From positions 124,001 to 188,000 of the forward strand of contig CAWDNZ010000005.1 in NCBI GenBank assembly GCA_963803845.1: a stretch of 64,000 bases of DNA. Reading direction: 5' to 3'. Numbering within the stretch: position 1 is the stretch's first letter; every line of letters starts with the position of its first letter. Both the position numbers and the translations under genes were made by a program. Shown here one piece after another: positions 26,819-36,240 of the stretch. The DNA comes from JABDIY01 sp963803845 (GTDB lineage Bacteria > Actinomycetota > Acidimicrobiia > Acidimicrobiales > SZUA-35). The notes below the pieces were generated by a model. That model was given only the letters and a program-made list of their open reading frames with translations, made no database searches and had not been told where the DNA came from.

Positions 26819-29059
26819 CTACGACACGGGATACGAGACGGATCCGGCCATCACCTCGGCGATGGTCTGGAGCGCCATCCAGCCCTGCTTACGCGGCCTA
26901 CGTGCATCGTGCCGGACGAGTGCCGGGAACTCCGCTAGCGGTGTGAATCGGATCTTGCCGTTTCTTAGACCAACCATCGCATCCGTCGGGACGTCGGCAA
27001 CCGCTTGGTCGACGAGGTGTTGGACGCTCTCCCATGCCAGCCGGGTGGCCTGAATGCGATCGAACGGCGACGGATCGCCGCCCTGCTGGACGTGGCCGAG
27101 GATCGCCCCGCGGGCATCGAACAACCCATCACCCTCGTGCTCGAAGAGCGCCGTAATGAAGTTTGTGGTGTACACCTTGTCGGCGTGTTCGCTTCGGATG
27201 ATGAGACCGAGCCGCTTGCCGCGTTCGAACCCGTCCTTCAATGCCGCAAGATCGACCTGGAGATCGTGCAGCGAGATCCCCTCCTCAGGAAGGTAGACAC
27301 GTTCGGCACCAGTGGCGAGTCCGGTCATCAGTGCCAGGTACCCGCAGTCGTGGCCCATCACCTCGACCACGAAGCTCCTCCGTGAGGCGACCGCCGACTG
27401 TTTGATCTTGTCGACGTCGCTCACGATGCTGTTGAGGGCAGTATCGGCGCCGATGCTCAGCTCCGAGCCGGGCAGATCGTTGTTGATCGAGGCAGGCAAG
27501 CAGACCACAGGGATCGCCAGCGCCGGATGGACATGAGCCAGGGTCTGGAGTTGGTACGCCGACTCATAACCGGCCCATCCGCCGACCATCAGGATCCCAT
27601 CGATGCTGTGCGCCTCGATCTGGCCGGCGATTTCGGCGAGCATCTCGGGGCTGGCGACCGACCGGCTCGTGCCGAGCTCGGCCCCGCCCCGGCTGACCCA
27701 CCCGGAGACGCTCATCCAGTCCATCTCGTTGACCTCGCCGCGTGACAGCCCGCGGAAGCCGCGTTTGACGGCGAGCATGGTGTGCCCGAGGTCCAACCCG
27801 GCACGCACCGCGACCCTGACTGCGGTGTTCATTCCTGGGGCCGGGCCGCCGCCGTGCAGCACGGCGAGCCTGAGCTGGCGCTGACCTGGCGCCGGCGCGT
27901 GAGGCTGGGCGCGCACCATCGTGCGCATCATCTGGAACGAATCCCGGAAGCTGCCGCCGCGCATCGCCATCGCCGCTTCGTAGTCGTGGTCGGCGATGAC
28001 TCCGGCGACGGACTTCGTCTTCGCCACACTCTCCATCAGCGGCGAGTGGATGATTTGGTGGCCCCGGATGCCGACCAGCTGAGGTTCGGTGTCGGGATGG
28101 GCCGCAACGTGCTGGACAGCGGCGTAGCCGAGCACGGTGCCGAGGTTCCGGTCGAATGCACTGGGCGCACCGCCTCGCTGCACATGGCCGAGGCTCGTGA
28201 CGCGGGTGTCTTCTCCGCTGAGGTCCTCAAGGATTTGCTTGACCTGCTGGGCGGTGATCGGATTGCCGTGCATGTCCTGAGCACCCTCGGCGACGATCAC
28301 GATGTTGGAGCGACGCCCGATCGCCCGGCCGGCCTCGAAGGCGCGACACATCGACTCCGCCCACTCGTCGGTATCGGGCGGGCTCTCGGGGATCAGCACG
28401 AAGTTCGCCCCCGTGGCGAGTGCGCTCATGAGGGCGAGGTAGCCGCAGTTGCGTCCCATCACCTCGATGACGAACGACCGCTGATGACTGGATGCGGTGC
28501 TCTGAATCGCATCGACCGCCTCGGTGATGCGGTGGAGCGCCGTGTCAGCGCCGATCGTCATGTCGGTGCCGAACATGTCGTTGTCGATCGAGCCGACCAT
28601 GCCGACCAGCGTCAGACGGCCGTGGGCGGCCGCCTGGGCTCGTTCGATCTCGCCCGCCTCAACCAATTCGTCGAGCAGTTCCGACCATTCATTGCGGAAC
28701 ATGTCTGCGCCGGTAAGACTGCCGTCACCGCCGATGACAGCGAGGGAGTCGATTCCTCGCTCCACCAGATTGAGCGCCGCCCGACGTCGACCGTCGCGGG
28801 TTCGGAAGGCCTCGCAGCGAGCGGTGCCGAGCACGGTCCCCCCGCGATAGAGAATGCCGCCGACGTCGGCCGAGGTCGCCGGTCGGATCAGGTCACCACC
28901 GTCGACGAGCCCCTGCAGTCCTTCCAAGACCGTAAACACCTCGATCCCCAGGTGCAAACCGGTCCGGACGACTGCGCGGACGGCTGAATTCATCCCGGCG
29001 GCATCCCCACCGCTCGTCAGCACGGCCAACTTCGCCGGCCGTTGTGGTGTGCTGAGCAT
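26819..29059 (-). CDS. Double-domain (eukaryote-like) 6-phosphofructokinase
   Basis: 746 residues made of two PFK domains in tandem. The N-half (residues ~8-385) has the ATP-type signatures TSGGDAAGMNSAVR, IGGDGSLTGAD and GSIDNDMFGTDMTIG with the catalytic Asp. The C-half (~400-746) keeps the fold (HGGGPAPGMNTAVR, GHDCGYLALMTG) but has GGWAGYE in place of GGDGS and ASINNDLPGSELSIG with Asn at the catalytic Asp. The catalytic-plus-regulatory layout matches animal and fungal PFK. Most bacterial enzymes are single domains of ~320-400 residues. CAGGAG lies six bases before the ATG at 29059; a GTG ten codons earlier is less likely. The reaction is phosphorylation of fructose-6-phosphate. Confidence 0.92.
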   Translation of the reverse strand: MLSTPQRPAKLAVLTSGGDAAGMNSAVRAVVRTGLHLGIEVFTVLEGLQGLVDGGDLIRPATSADVGGILYRGGTVLGTARCEAFRTRDGRRRAALNLVERGIDSLAVIGGDGSLTGADMFRNEWSELLDELVEAGEIERAQAAAHGRLTLVGMVGSIDNDMFGTDMTIGADTALHRITEAVDAIQSTASSHQRSFVIEVMGRNCGYLALMSALATGANFVLIPESPPDTDEWAESMCRAFEAGRAIGRRSNIVIVAEGAQDMHGNPITAQQVKQILEDLSGEDTRVTSLGHVQRGGAPSAFDRNLGTVLGYAAVQHVAAHPDTEPQLVGIRGHQIIHSPLMESVAKTKSVAGVIADHDYEAAMAMRGGSFRDSFQMMRTMVRAQPHAPAPGQRQLRLAVLHGGGPAPGMNTAVRVAVRAGLDLGHTMLAVKRGFRGLSRGEVNEMDWMSVSGWVSRGGAELGTSRSVASPEMLAEIAGQIEAHSIDGILMVGGWAGYESAYQLQTLAHVHPALAIPVVCLPASINNDLPGSELSIGADTALNSIVSDVDKIKQSAVASRRSFVVEVMGHDCGYLALMTGLATGAERVYLPEEGISLHDLQVDLAALKDGFERGKRLGLIIRSEHADKVYTTNFITALFEHEGDGLFDARGAILGHVQQGGDPSPFDRIQATRLAWESVQHLVDQAVADVPTDAMVGLRNGKIRFTPLAEFPALVRHDARRPRKQGWMALQTIAEVMAGSVSYPVS

Positions 29060-29347
29060 TGTCGTCTCCTGGTTCACGTTTCGGACCATGACTCTACGAG
29101 TAGCGAACTCTTGGACCTACGGCGCTGTGGGAAGTCCGCATCGGTGAAGTCCACGAAGAAGGCGACCAGCATGTCGGCCCTCGCTCGGCGCAAGAAGTTG
29201 TTGGCGGCGTGCAGCTCTAGTCGTAGGGGGATTGGCAGTGGCATGTTTCGTCACTGCGGGCAAACCTGAGTGATCTGTGGGAGTGTGAAGACAGCGAACC
29301 ACCCGCTCTCGGAACCTCCGCCTCCGGACCCGCTGAATCGAGACGAG

Positions 29348-29665
29348 ATGTCCTTCATCCAATCATTTGAGTTCGCGACCGAGAAGCGGGAAGACGTCCT
29401 CGAGGTTCTGGGACGCTGGAGCGCAGACGCTATCGGCAATGGCACGGCGCAGCGTGCGACGCTGGTCGAGGACCGAACCGCTCCCGGTCGCTTCGTGATG
29501 TCGGTCTCGTTCGACTCTGCTGCGTCGGCGGCCGAAAACTCGAATCGGTCTGAGACTGGCGCGTTCGCAGAAGAGTTCTCCGCATTGTGCAGCGACGGTC
29601 CCACGTTTCGGGAGTTCGACGTTGTCGCGACATTCGGCGACTCGCCCGTCAGCGCTGGCGAGTAG
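29348..29665 (+). CDS. Small conserved protein, probable dimeric alpha/beta-barrel fold
   Basis: 105 residues from the ATG at 29348, with GAGACGAG just upstream. SFIQSFEFATEKREDVLEVL and RFVMSVSFDSAASAAENSN suggest an antibiotic-biosynthesis-monooxygenase-like ferredoxin fold, a family that acts as small oxygenases or scaffold proteins. The match is by general pattern only; no catalytic residue can be named. A longer frame reaches back to 29270 but begins in the region between divergent genes. It is divergent from the phosphofructokinase gene. Confidence 0.55.
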   Translation: MSFIQSFEFATEKREDVLEVLGRWSADAIGNGTAQRATLVEDRTAPGRFVMSVSFDSAASAAENSNRSETGAFAEEFSALCSDGPTFREFDVVATFGDSPVSAGE

Positions 29666-29881
29666 GGCGAGGCCATGGGCGTCGGAGTCGAATATGGTTG
29701 TGCTGTCCGGCGCGGCCGTTGTAGGCGTTGGCGGGAATCGTGAGCGACGTGCTCGCCGCAACGACTGATCTCTGCCATCCATGATGGACCGTCGTACCGG
29801 AGCCTGCGGATGGTCACCTCAAGCGAGGCGGTCAGCTAGCCGGGAGGACTTCCGGTACGGTCCTCATTTGGAGGGTATGCG

Positions 29882-31540
29882 ATGACTGATCAGACATCTG
29901 AACAGGCCGAGGGGCCGGGACGGTTGAACGTTCCCGCAATGGTCCGGCGGGCAGCAAGCTCGACGGAGTCCGTACTACGCAGCGATCCGATCAAGCTCAA
30001 GCAGGGCCTAGGCGGGATCAGGGACTGGACGGCGCGCCTGCCGTCGTTGCTCGACGCTCCGCGGTGGAGGGCGCCGCTGCCAAATCTCAGTGAGTACTCG
30101 CCGGGTTGGCGGCGTCACGACCGCACCCACCTCGAGATCAACCTCGAGCATCCCGCCGTCAGCGCCGGTCAGACGTGGGAAGCCTGGATCTTCCTACCCC
30201 AGAGCTTCCGGCTCGACGCCGCCTCCTACTCTAAGCAACGGATCGGCGCTGACATTCAGTCGCACGTCAGACTCACCACCCCCGAGCTTGAGCTGGACGG
30301 TGTGCCCCGTGAGGTAGACGCCGTCGTCCGCAAAATCAGTGAGGCCGACCCCGCCGAGGCCATCGACGAGCTCAAGCTGTTCGCATGTCGTGTCCGCGAG
30401 GCGATTGCCCGGGCGACCTTAGGCGTGAGAATGCTGGAGACCGACGAAGCCATCGAGGCCGGGGCCGAGGTCTTGGCAGACGTCACGGAGTCAGCGATGA
30501 TCAGCATCCGGCAAAATCTGATCCCCGCTGCCAATCTGGCCGAGCCGAGCATTGCCGAGACCGCGGCGTGGGTCGACGAACACCTATCCAACGTGCTCGA
30601 GGTGGCGATGGTCAAGCTGTTTCGAGACCTGTCTCGTCGAAAGTCGACGGCGCCGGCACTCGAGCGTGTCAAGAGAGCCGCCGTGGCCGAGGCTCGGCAC
30701 CGCGCACAGACGGGGGCTGGCCCCAGCGTGTCCTCGGACAGCAGCACGTTCGACCTCGAGCAGGTCGAGCGTCATCGGCATGCCTTGAAACGCCTGACCT
30801 CCTCCGTGCTGTGGCTCGATTCGAAGGCGGGCGACGCTCGGCGCAGCGCCGAACATGCGCTCCACTCGATCGCGGCCGGAATAGCGATGACGTTCGCTGT
30901 AACCGCGGCGCTGCTGTACGGCACACCGAACGACGCAGCCGACGTGTGGGTGTGGGGCGGTCTGGTCGTGTTGGCGTACATGGGCAAGGACCGGATCAAA
31001 GCCACACTGCAGGACCGGTTCAACGGTTTCATCGATCGCCGCTATCCGAATAGAAAATGGGTCGTCCGCCGAGGCGTAGGAGGAGAGCAGGTCGCCGCTG
31101 CCGAGGAGAAGTACCGATTCGTCGAACCCGACGAGCTTCCACCGGACGTCGCCAAGTTCCGTAGCGATCTGCAGAGCGATTCGCTTGGAGAGATTCTGGA
31201 GCTGGATTCGATCCTGTATCACCGCAGAGCGATGACGGTCGATGCCGGTCTTGTGCGCTCGATCGATCCCCGTTTTGACTCCCTCACCGAGATCCTCCGC
31301 GTCGACGTCGCCAGATGGCTGACACACACCGACGACCCTTCGAGAACCGTCACGCTTGCCGACCCGGAGTCCGGGGAGCTGGTCAAGTCGTCGTTGCCAC
31401 GGGCGTACGACGTGACGATCCTCCATCGTCTTGCTCCGATCGGCGTCACCACGACCTGGAGCGCAGCGAGGGTCGTGTTGAGCCGCAAGGGCATTCGCCG
31501 GGTCGACCAGCTCGACGCTGATCCTGTGGTGGCAGAATAG
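29882..31540 (+). CDS. Uncharacterised protein with a central membrane hairpin
   Basis: 552 residues I do not recognise. The N-terminal ~310 residues are polar, with heptad-like and charged helices (residues ~160-260 are rich in Glu and Ala). Two hydrophobic segments follow near residues 325-362 (IAAGIAMTFAVTAALLYG and VWVWGGLVVLAYMG), then a polar ~190-residue C-terminus (FNGFIDRRYPNRKWVVRRGV). There is no signal peptide, so both soluble parts probably face the cytoplasm. GGAGGG precedes the ATG. No co-directional neighbour overlaps it. Conserved length and composition say it is a real gene. Confidence 0.75.
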   Translation: MTDQTSEQAEGPGRLNVPAMVRRAASSTESVLRSDPIKLKQGLGGIRDWTARLPSLLDAPRWRAPLPNLSEYSPGWRRHDRTHLEINLEHPAVSAGQTWEAWIFLPQSFRLDAASYSKQRIGADIQSHVRLTTPELELDGVPREVDAVVRKISEADPAEAIDELKLFACRVREAIARATLGVRMLETDEAIEAGAEVLADVTESAMISIRQNLIPAANLAEPSIAETAAWVDEHLSNVLEVAMVKLFRDLSRRKSTAPALERVKRAAVAEARHRAQTGAGPSVSSDSSTFDLEQVERHRHALKRLTSSVLWLDSKAGDARRSAEHALHSIAAGIAMTFAVTAALLYGTPNDAADVWVWGGLVVLAYMGKDRIKATLQDRFNGFIDRRYPNRKWVVRRGVGGEQVAAAEEKYRFVEPDELPPDVAKFRSDLQSDSLGEILELDSILYHRRAMTVDAGLVRSIDPRFDSLTEILRVDVARWLTHTDDPSRTVTLADPESGELVKSSLPRAYDVTILHRLAPIGVTTTWSAARVVLSRKGIRRVDQLDADPVVAE

Positions 31541-31623
31541 AGCGCCACCGCGGATCGGATCATGCGCTCCGCGCGCCAATCTCGACCCCGGCACGGATCG
31601 AGGCCCCGTTCGACAAAGCGCGC

Positions 31624-32325
31624 TCAATCGCTACAATTTTCCCCCGGTAAGGCTGAATTCTGGGGAGGTGTCGGTGACTGCATCACCTTCGATATCCACT
31701 CGGGGTACCCGTAGGACCTGCCGATGCCGAGTTGTAGCCGACCCGGCGGCGCCTGCCGCGTGCTCAGCGATCGCCATGCTGTGCGGAGCGAATTGTGGTG
31801 GGTGTCGGGCTGACCGAACGCCGCGAAGGCCAAGGTCCAGGCTTCTCGGCCATTCGCCAGGAGCGCAGCGATCTCCGCGTCGCACCCTTCGCCGGTCATC
31901 GCCCGAGTTGACTCCGACAGCAGCTTCTCCTGTCCATCGGTCCCGAACCGTCGCTTGACGATCGTCTTGTCGATGTTCACCCATACCGTGTCGTGGTCCA
32001 GGGACAGCAGGTGATCCGCTGGGCTCCACCGTCGCCACGTCTCTATGTTTCCGTGCACATCGTCAGCGACCGAGGTTGGTTCTGAAAGACCCGTTCGTAT
32101 CTTCAATTCGAGGGTCCGACGAGACCGTTGTTTCACCCCCGTGTCATGCCGTCCGTCGAACAGGTACGTGTCGCACCGACGCTCGAGCAGTCCCACGTCT
32201 TTGGGCATGAACCACGATCGCACGTCGGCTGGGAGAGGACCATCGAAGAACCACCGAAGCTCCGTGGTCAGGTCGACCGAAACTTCGGGCAGATTCCGGG
32301 CCACCGGAGTCGAGAAGAGTCGCAT
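31624..32325 (-). CDS. CYTH-like (triphosphate-tunnel-fold) uncharacterised protein
   Basis: 233 residues. The pattern of alternating charged strands, ELRWFFDGPLPADVRSWF, LLERRCDTYLFDGR, VKQRSRRTLELKIRTG and IDKTIVKRRF, followed by Cys-Asp-Ala-Glu and a SYGYPEWI ending, fits a widespread uncharacterised bacterial family that resembles the CYTH/VTC tunnel fold. Substrate and reaction are unknown; triphosphate or polyphosphate binding is inference. The start at 32325 has GAGG six bases upstream; the frame stays open far upstream but that part is low-complexity and overlaps no conserved block. It is divergent from the GGDEF gene. Confidence 0.6.
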   Translation of the reverse strand: MRLFSTPVARNLPEVSVDLTTELRWFFDGPLPADVRSWFMPKDVGLLERRCDTYLFDGRHDTGVKQRSRRTLELKIRTGLSEPTSVADDVHGNIETWRRWSPADHLLSLDHDTVWVNIDKTIVKRRFGTDGQEKLLSESTRAMTGEGCDAEIAALLANGREAWTLAFAAFGQPDTHHNSLRTAWRSLSTRQAPPGRLQLGIGRSYGYPEWISKVMQSPTPPQNSALPGENCSD

Positions 32326-32619
32326 CACTGGCCTCGTGACACGGTTCGGGCTGCGTTCTTTCAGTGCGTAATCTGTTTGCAGCATGCCGACTTCCAAGCT
32401 CCTCTCGCGGACCATCGACGGAACGACGATGGTCCCACACTTCGACTCAACCTGAGCAATTGAGCCGTTGGAAGGGTCGAAAGTCAGTTTTGTTGGAGCG
32501 TCACGAAACACACACTTGGGCGGGGACCCGCCTGCGCACGAATCTAGAACGAGACGGGAAGGAGACCCGCTCTCGGGGTGATTGTTCATGTTTGGCGAAG
32601 AAGCGACCGAAGAAGAGTC

Positions 32620-34059
32620 ATGCCAAATCACACCACCCCCGCGGCAACGGCAACGCCGGTGGTCGCTGTGTCGGCCGACAGCTCGGACTTCCAGGAGCCC
32701 CTGCCTCGTCTGACGAAGAAGGTCTTCACCGACCTCGCCATTTGGAATACCGGCCTCGGTCTCCTCATGGGCATAGTGTTCCCGTTCTTCGTGATAGCGG
32801 TCGGCGTTCCGACCAACTACGTGCTGTCTGCACAGTTCTTCTGCGCCACGATCGGTGCAGGTCTCGTTGTCGGAGCGACCAACCAGTTCCTGTCTCGAGC
32901 CGTGGTCGGCTCCCGTCTGCGATTCATGGGCTCGAGGATGTCCAAGGTCGAGGCCACACTGCACGACGCCACGATGTCCAACGACGAAACGGCCTGCACG
33001 CCGGAGAAGTGCAAGATCACCGTTGACTCGGACGACGAACTCGGTGATGCGGCCGCGTCGTTCAACCGACTAGTGGAGGCCCTCGCCGAATCACAGCGGG
33101 CCACTCGCTTGGCCGGCAACTTCGCCACCACGCTGGCGTCGCACATCGAGCTGACACCGCTCGTCGACGCAGCGCTCAATGTGCTGCACGGTGCCGGCGA
33201 TTACTCAGCATCCGCACTCTGCATCTTGCGCAACGGCGAGCTGGTCACCGCTGCGTCCTCCGGTATCGCAGAGCCAGACGAGCTCGCAGACAGCGAGCTG
33301 GTGCAGCGGTCGTATCGAACACTCGACACGGTGAAAGTGGATTTACCGAGCGACATACGACTCGATGGCGGAATCGTCCAGTTCCGTCCCCGCAGTGTCG
33401 TGGCCTTTCCTTTGCACATTCGCCTTGTGCCGATCGGTGTCGTCGTGCTCGCCTCGACGGCGCCAATCGGCGATCGCCAGGACCTGCTGATCCAGCAGCT
33501 GCTCCCCAACTTCGCCGTCGCCTTGAACAATGCGCTCAGCCACGAACGATTGCAGCGGGTCGCCGCGATCGACCCGCTCACCGGGTTGTACAACCGGAGG
33601 TTCGGGCTGGAACGGCTGAGCCAGGAGTTCAGTCGATCGGTCCGCTCCAACGAGCCGCTCGGCGTCGTACTGTTCGACATCGACCACTTCAAGTCCGTCA
33701 ACGACACCTACGGCCATCATGTCGGGGACAACGTGCTGAAGTCGATCGCCAAGAACGTGAAGGGTGTACTCCGCGAAGGCGACACGCTGATGCGGTACGG
33801 CGGCGAGGAGTTCCTGGCGGTGCTGCCGGGGGCGGGTGAAGCCGATCTGCGAGCCGTCGGTGAACGGATGCGGCGAATCGTCGAATCGAGCGTGACGTTC
33901 GAGTCGGGTACAGAAGTACGGGCCACGATCAGCCTCGGCGGTGTGTCATTTCCCAGCGCCGACGTTGCCGATCTCGAAGACCTGATCCGCAAGGCCGACG
34001 CCGCAATGTACAGCGCAAAGAAGACCGGACGTAACCGGCTGACGCTCGTCGACGCCTGA
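32620..34059 (+). CDS. Membrane GGDEF diguanylate cyclase with HAMP-like and GAF-like regions
   Basis: 479 residues. Two hydrophobic helices (residues ~38-85) are followed by a HAMP-like linker, a GAF-like sensor (residues ~165-310) and a C-terminal GGDEF domain. The active-site motif RYGGEEF is near residue 391, FDIDHFKSVND carries the metal aspartate, and REGD five residues upstream of GGEEF is an intact product-inhibition (I) site. It should therefore make cyclic di-GMP and be feedback-inhibited. The ATG at 32620 has GAAGAAGAG upstream; an earlier in-frame start at 32578 lacks one. No PilZ or EAL partner is in the window. Confidence 0.88.
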   Translation: MPNHTTPAATATPVVAVSADSSDFQEPLPRLTKKVFTDLAIWNTGLGLLMGIVFPFFVIAVGVPTNYVLSAQFFCATIGAGLVVGATNQFLSRAVVGSRLRFMGSRMSKVEATLHDATMSNDETACTPEKCKITVDSDDELGDAAASFNRLVEALAESQRATRLAGNFATTLASHIELTPLVDAALNVLHGAGDYSASALCILRNGELVTAASSGIAEPDELADSELVQRSYRTLDTVKVDLPSDIRLDGGIVQFRPRSVVAFPLHIRLVPIGVVVLASTAPIGDRQDLLIQQLLPNFAVALNNALSHERLQRVAAIDPLTGLYNRRFGLERLSQEFSRSVRSNEPLGVVLFDIDHFKSVNDTYGHHVGDNVLKSIAKNVKGVLREGDTLMRYGGEEFLAVLPGAGEADLRAVGERMRRIVESSVTFESGTEVRATISLGGVSFPSADVADLEDLIRKADAAMYSAKKTGRNRLTLVDA

Positions 34060-34073
34060 CGTGGTGGGGTAAG

Positions 34074-35222
34074 TCAGTACAGAAACATCGGTTTGCCGCC
34101 AACATGGCGAATCTTGGGCCGGTATTCAGCAGAGTCGTACAACTCATCAACGTCCACCCGTTTGACGCCTTCGCCAGTCACCGAAATCGGAACATTGGTG
34201 TACGTGCCGGAACGGAGAGCAACCATCCGGCCGGAGGATCCATCGAGCACCAGGTCTGCAGCCATCATGGCGTAGTTGGTGGCAACCATCAGATCCAGGC
34301 TGTCGGGCCGACCGGATCGCATCAGGTAGGCAACCTCTTGGAGGATGATGCCTTCGCCTGTCTGCTCCTTGAGCAATTCACCAACGGTGCGGCCGATCCC
34401 GCCAAGTTTTCGGTGACCATAGGCGTCTTCTTCTCCCGACAAATGGAGATCTCCACCGGAAAGCGTGGCACCTTCGGACACCGTGATCATTGCGTAGTTG
34501 GAAGGGTTGGCAGCCTTGTCCTTGAGGATGAGACCGGCAAGCCGCTCGATGTCGAATGGGATCTCAGAAATGAGAGCGCGGTCAACGCCGGCGAGGTGTG
34601 CCGTGATCAGGGATGTTTCGCCCGAGTAGCGTCCGAATAGTTCGACGACGGCGATGCGTTCATGAGATCCGGAACTGGTGCGCAGGTTGTGAATGAACTC
34701 GACGCCTCGGGTCACCGCTGTCGAGAAGCCTATGCAGTAGTCCGTGCCATGTACGTCGTTGTCCATCGTTTTCGGAATCGCAACGACTGGAACACCCTCT
34801 TGATGCATGCGCAACCCATACGACAACGTGTCGTCGCCACCGATTGGAAGGAGAGCGTCAATCTTCAGCGTTTGGAGCACTCGCAAAACATGCGCCGTGA
34901 GGTCATGGGGCCCATCGCCCTCCACTTGATCACGCAGGAAATCTGGAACGTCGCCGTCGGGAACTCGACCGGGGTTCGTGCGAGAGGTGTGGAGGATAGT
35001 GCCACCGCTCCGGTCGATAGTCCTCACACTCATTCTGCTCAATGGCATGGTGTTCTCTTCAAGCGAGGCCGGGTCATCCGGATTGCAGTGCAGCAATCCG
35101 CCCCAGCCTCTGCGAATTCCTATGATCTCGTGTCCTGATTCCTCCACTCTGGTGACCGCCGCCTTGATGCAGGGGTTCAGGCCAGGCACATCACCTCCGC
35201 CAGTCAAAATCGCAGCTCTCAT
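34074..35222 (-). CDS. Phosphofructokinase, probably pyrophosphate-dependent
   Basis: A 382-residue single-domain PFKA-superfamily enzyme. The phosphoryl-donor motif is GGDDT rather than GGDGS, and the catalytic block is IPKTMDNDVHGTD. Family knowledge takes the second Asp and the Lys of PKTxDND as the PPi-dependent signature, so PPi rather than ATP is the likely donor and the reaction may be reversible. The substrate block ELFGRYSGETSL replaces the usual MGRxxG. AAGGAG lies five bases before the ATG at 35222. It converges with the GGDEF gene and lies about five kilobases from the double-domain ATP-type enzyme. Confidence 0.85.
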   Translation of the reverse strand: MRAAILTGGGDVPGLNPCIKAAVTRVEESGHEIIGIRRGWGGLLHCNPDDPASLEENTMPLSRMSVRTIDRSGGTILHTSRTNPGRVPDGDVPDFLRDQVEGDGPHDLTAHVLRVLQTLKIDALLPIGGDDTLSYGLRMHQEGVPVVAIPKTMDNDVHGTDYCIGFSTAVTRGVEFIHNLRTSSGSHERIAVVELFGRYSGETSLITAHLAGVDRALISEIPFDIERLAGLILKDKAANPSNYAMITVSEGATLSGGDLHLSGEEDAYGHRKLGGIGRTVGELLKEQTGEGIILQEVAYLMRSGRPDSLDLMVATNYAMMAADLVLDGSSGRMVALRSGTYTNVPISVTGEGVKRVDVDELYDSAEYRPKIRHVGGKPMFLY

Positions 35223-35494
35223 CTTGGCTCCTTCCTCGGGGACGACGTGGACGTCCATCATTGCATGCAATACGGCGGGAGCAGCAAGGACTTAGATGGA
35301 AGTTTCCCAGTACTTCATGCGCTACGGACTTCAGATCCCGTCGCGGCGCGAAGTCAGCTCCGTCGGATGTCGACGAGTTGGTCGGCCACCGATCGGCACC
35401 CCATCCTCGCCTGGCTGGCTGACGTCCTGGCGCACCCCGCCCGGACTAGACGGCAGAGCGAAGGTCCCGAAGCTCTCGTGCCCACTGGAAAAGC

Positions 35495-35914
35495 TCAGGG
35501 TTCGAGGACTGATCCGTTGACCTCGACCACGACGTCATCGCGCACGCAGACTCCAATGTTGTGGTCGTCGTCCCAGGAGACCTCGAAACCGAACTCGATC
35601 GTCGGCACCCCATCAAGGGCAATGACGGCGACATAGAACGGCGCTGGCAACTCGTCGACGACAGCGCCAGCGTCGGTTGCATGTTCAAGTAGTGCAGCCT
35701 CGATCGACGGACGCCACGTTTCATTGCGATCCACGATCGTGGTTGCCAGTGCCAGGCCTTCGGGATCTGGACCGTTGCGTTTGCCCATGATCGAGAGCGG
35801 AACGGCCACGCCCTCAGTCAGCAGAACGTGCCCGCGCCAAGCCCCGCGTGAACGCGTGAGGCGGCCGAGGTCTGGGTCTTGCAGCGTGCGCTGGCCTCGA
35901 AACATGTTCCCCAA
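35495..35914 (-). CDS. Small conserved protein (DUF6985-like)
   Basis: 139 residues. The opening LQDPDLGRLTRSRGAWRG followed by VPLSIMGKRNGPDPEGL resembles small proteins of the DUF6985 kind, which begin with a DxxLGxLxxxxxxW pattern. The C-terminal part has beta-rich text (FYVAVIALDGVPTIEFGFEV and DDDHNIGVCVRDDVVVEV). Function is unknown; members often lie in toxin-immunity regions, but there is no partner here. The start may be the first ATG (35914) or the one three codons later. Confidence 0.5.
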   Translation of the reverse strand: MGNMFRGQRTLQDPDLGRLTRSRGAWRGHVLLTEGVAVPLSIMGKRNGPDPEGLALATTIVDRNETWRPSIEAALLEHATDAGAVVDELPAPFYVAVIALDGVPTIEFGFEVSWDDDHNIGVCVRDDVVVEVNGSVLEP

Positions 35915-36240
35915 TCGGACGATCAGTGCACCGCCTGAGCGGCGAGGATCGAAACAGGCAACCCGGTGGGGTCATGGTGTGAGTGCTCCGGCGAGATGGG
36001 GATGGAAGGAGGCCTGCAGGATTGGCTACGTCCGATTCGATGGAGAGGGCGTCGGGGGTTGGGAGGGTCGGTCGATCGCAGTGGTCGATTCCTCGGGATC
36101 CGAGCAGCCGGGAGTCGTGGAGGCCACACCGTTCATCGACAAGGAAAAGCGGTTGCCACGGGGGAGGGGATAGGAGTGTCGTCGCCAATCGAGCCATACA
36201 ACCTCTGGATCTTGGATCTCTTGCTTCGTACTGTCTCGGC
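35915..36240. other. Gap without a recognisable gene
   Basis: The 326 bases between two minus-strand genes contain only short overlapping frames whose translations are rich in Arg/Gly/Ser and look non-coding. I see no strong hairpin, repeat or promoter, although the DUF6985-like gene must have its promoter at the left edge. Confidence 0.5.

Noticed and set aside
27782..28987. Long plus-strand open frame of about 400 codons opposite the fused phosphofructokinase
   Set aside because: It is antisense to strongly conserved PFK motifs and its text is His/Arg/Asp-rich without any family pattern.
30584..31627. Minus-strand open frame of about 347 codons
   Set aside because: Antisense shadow of the 552-residue protein, which has a ribosome site and better composition.
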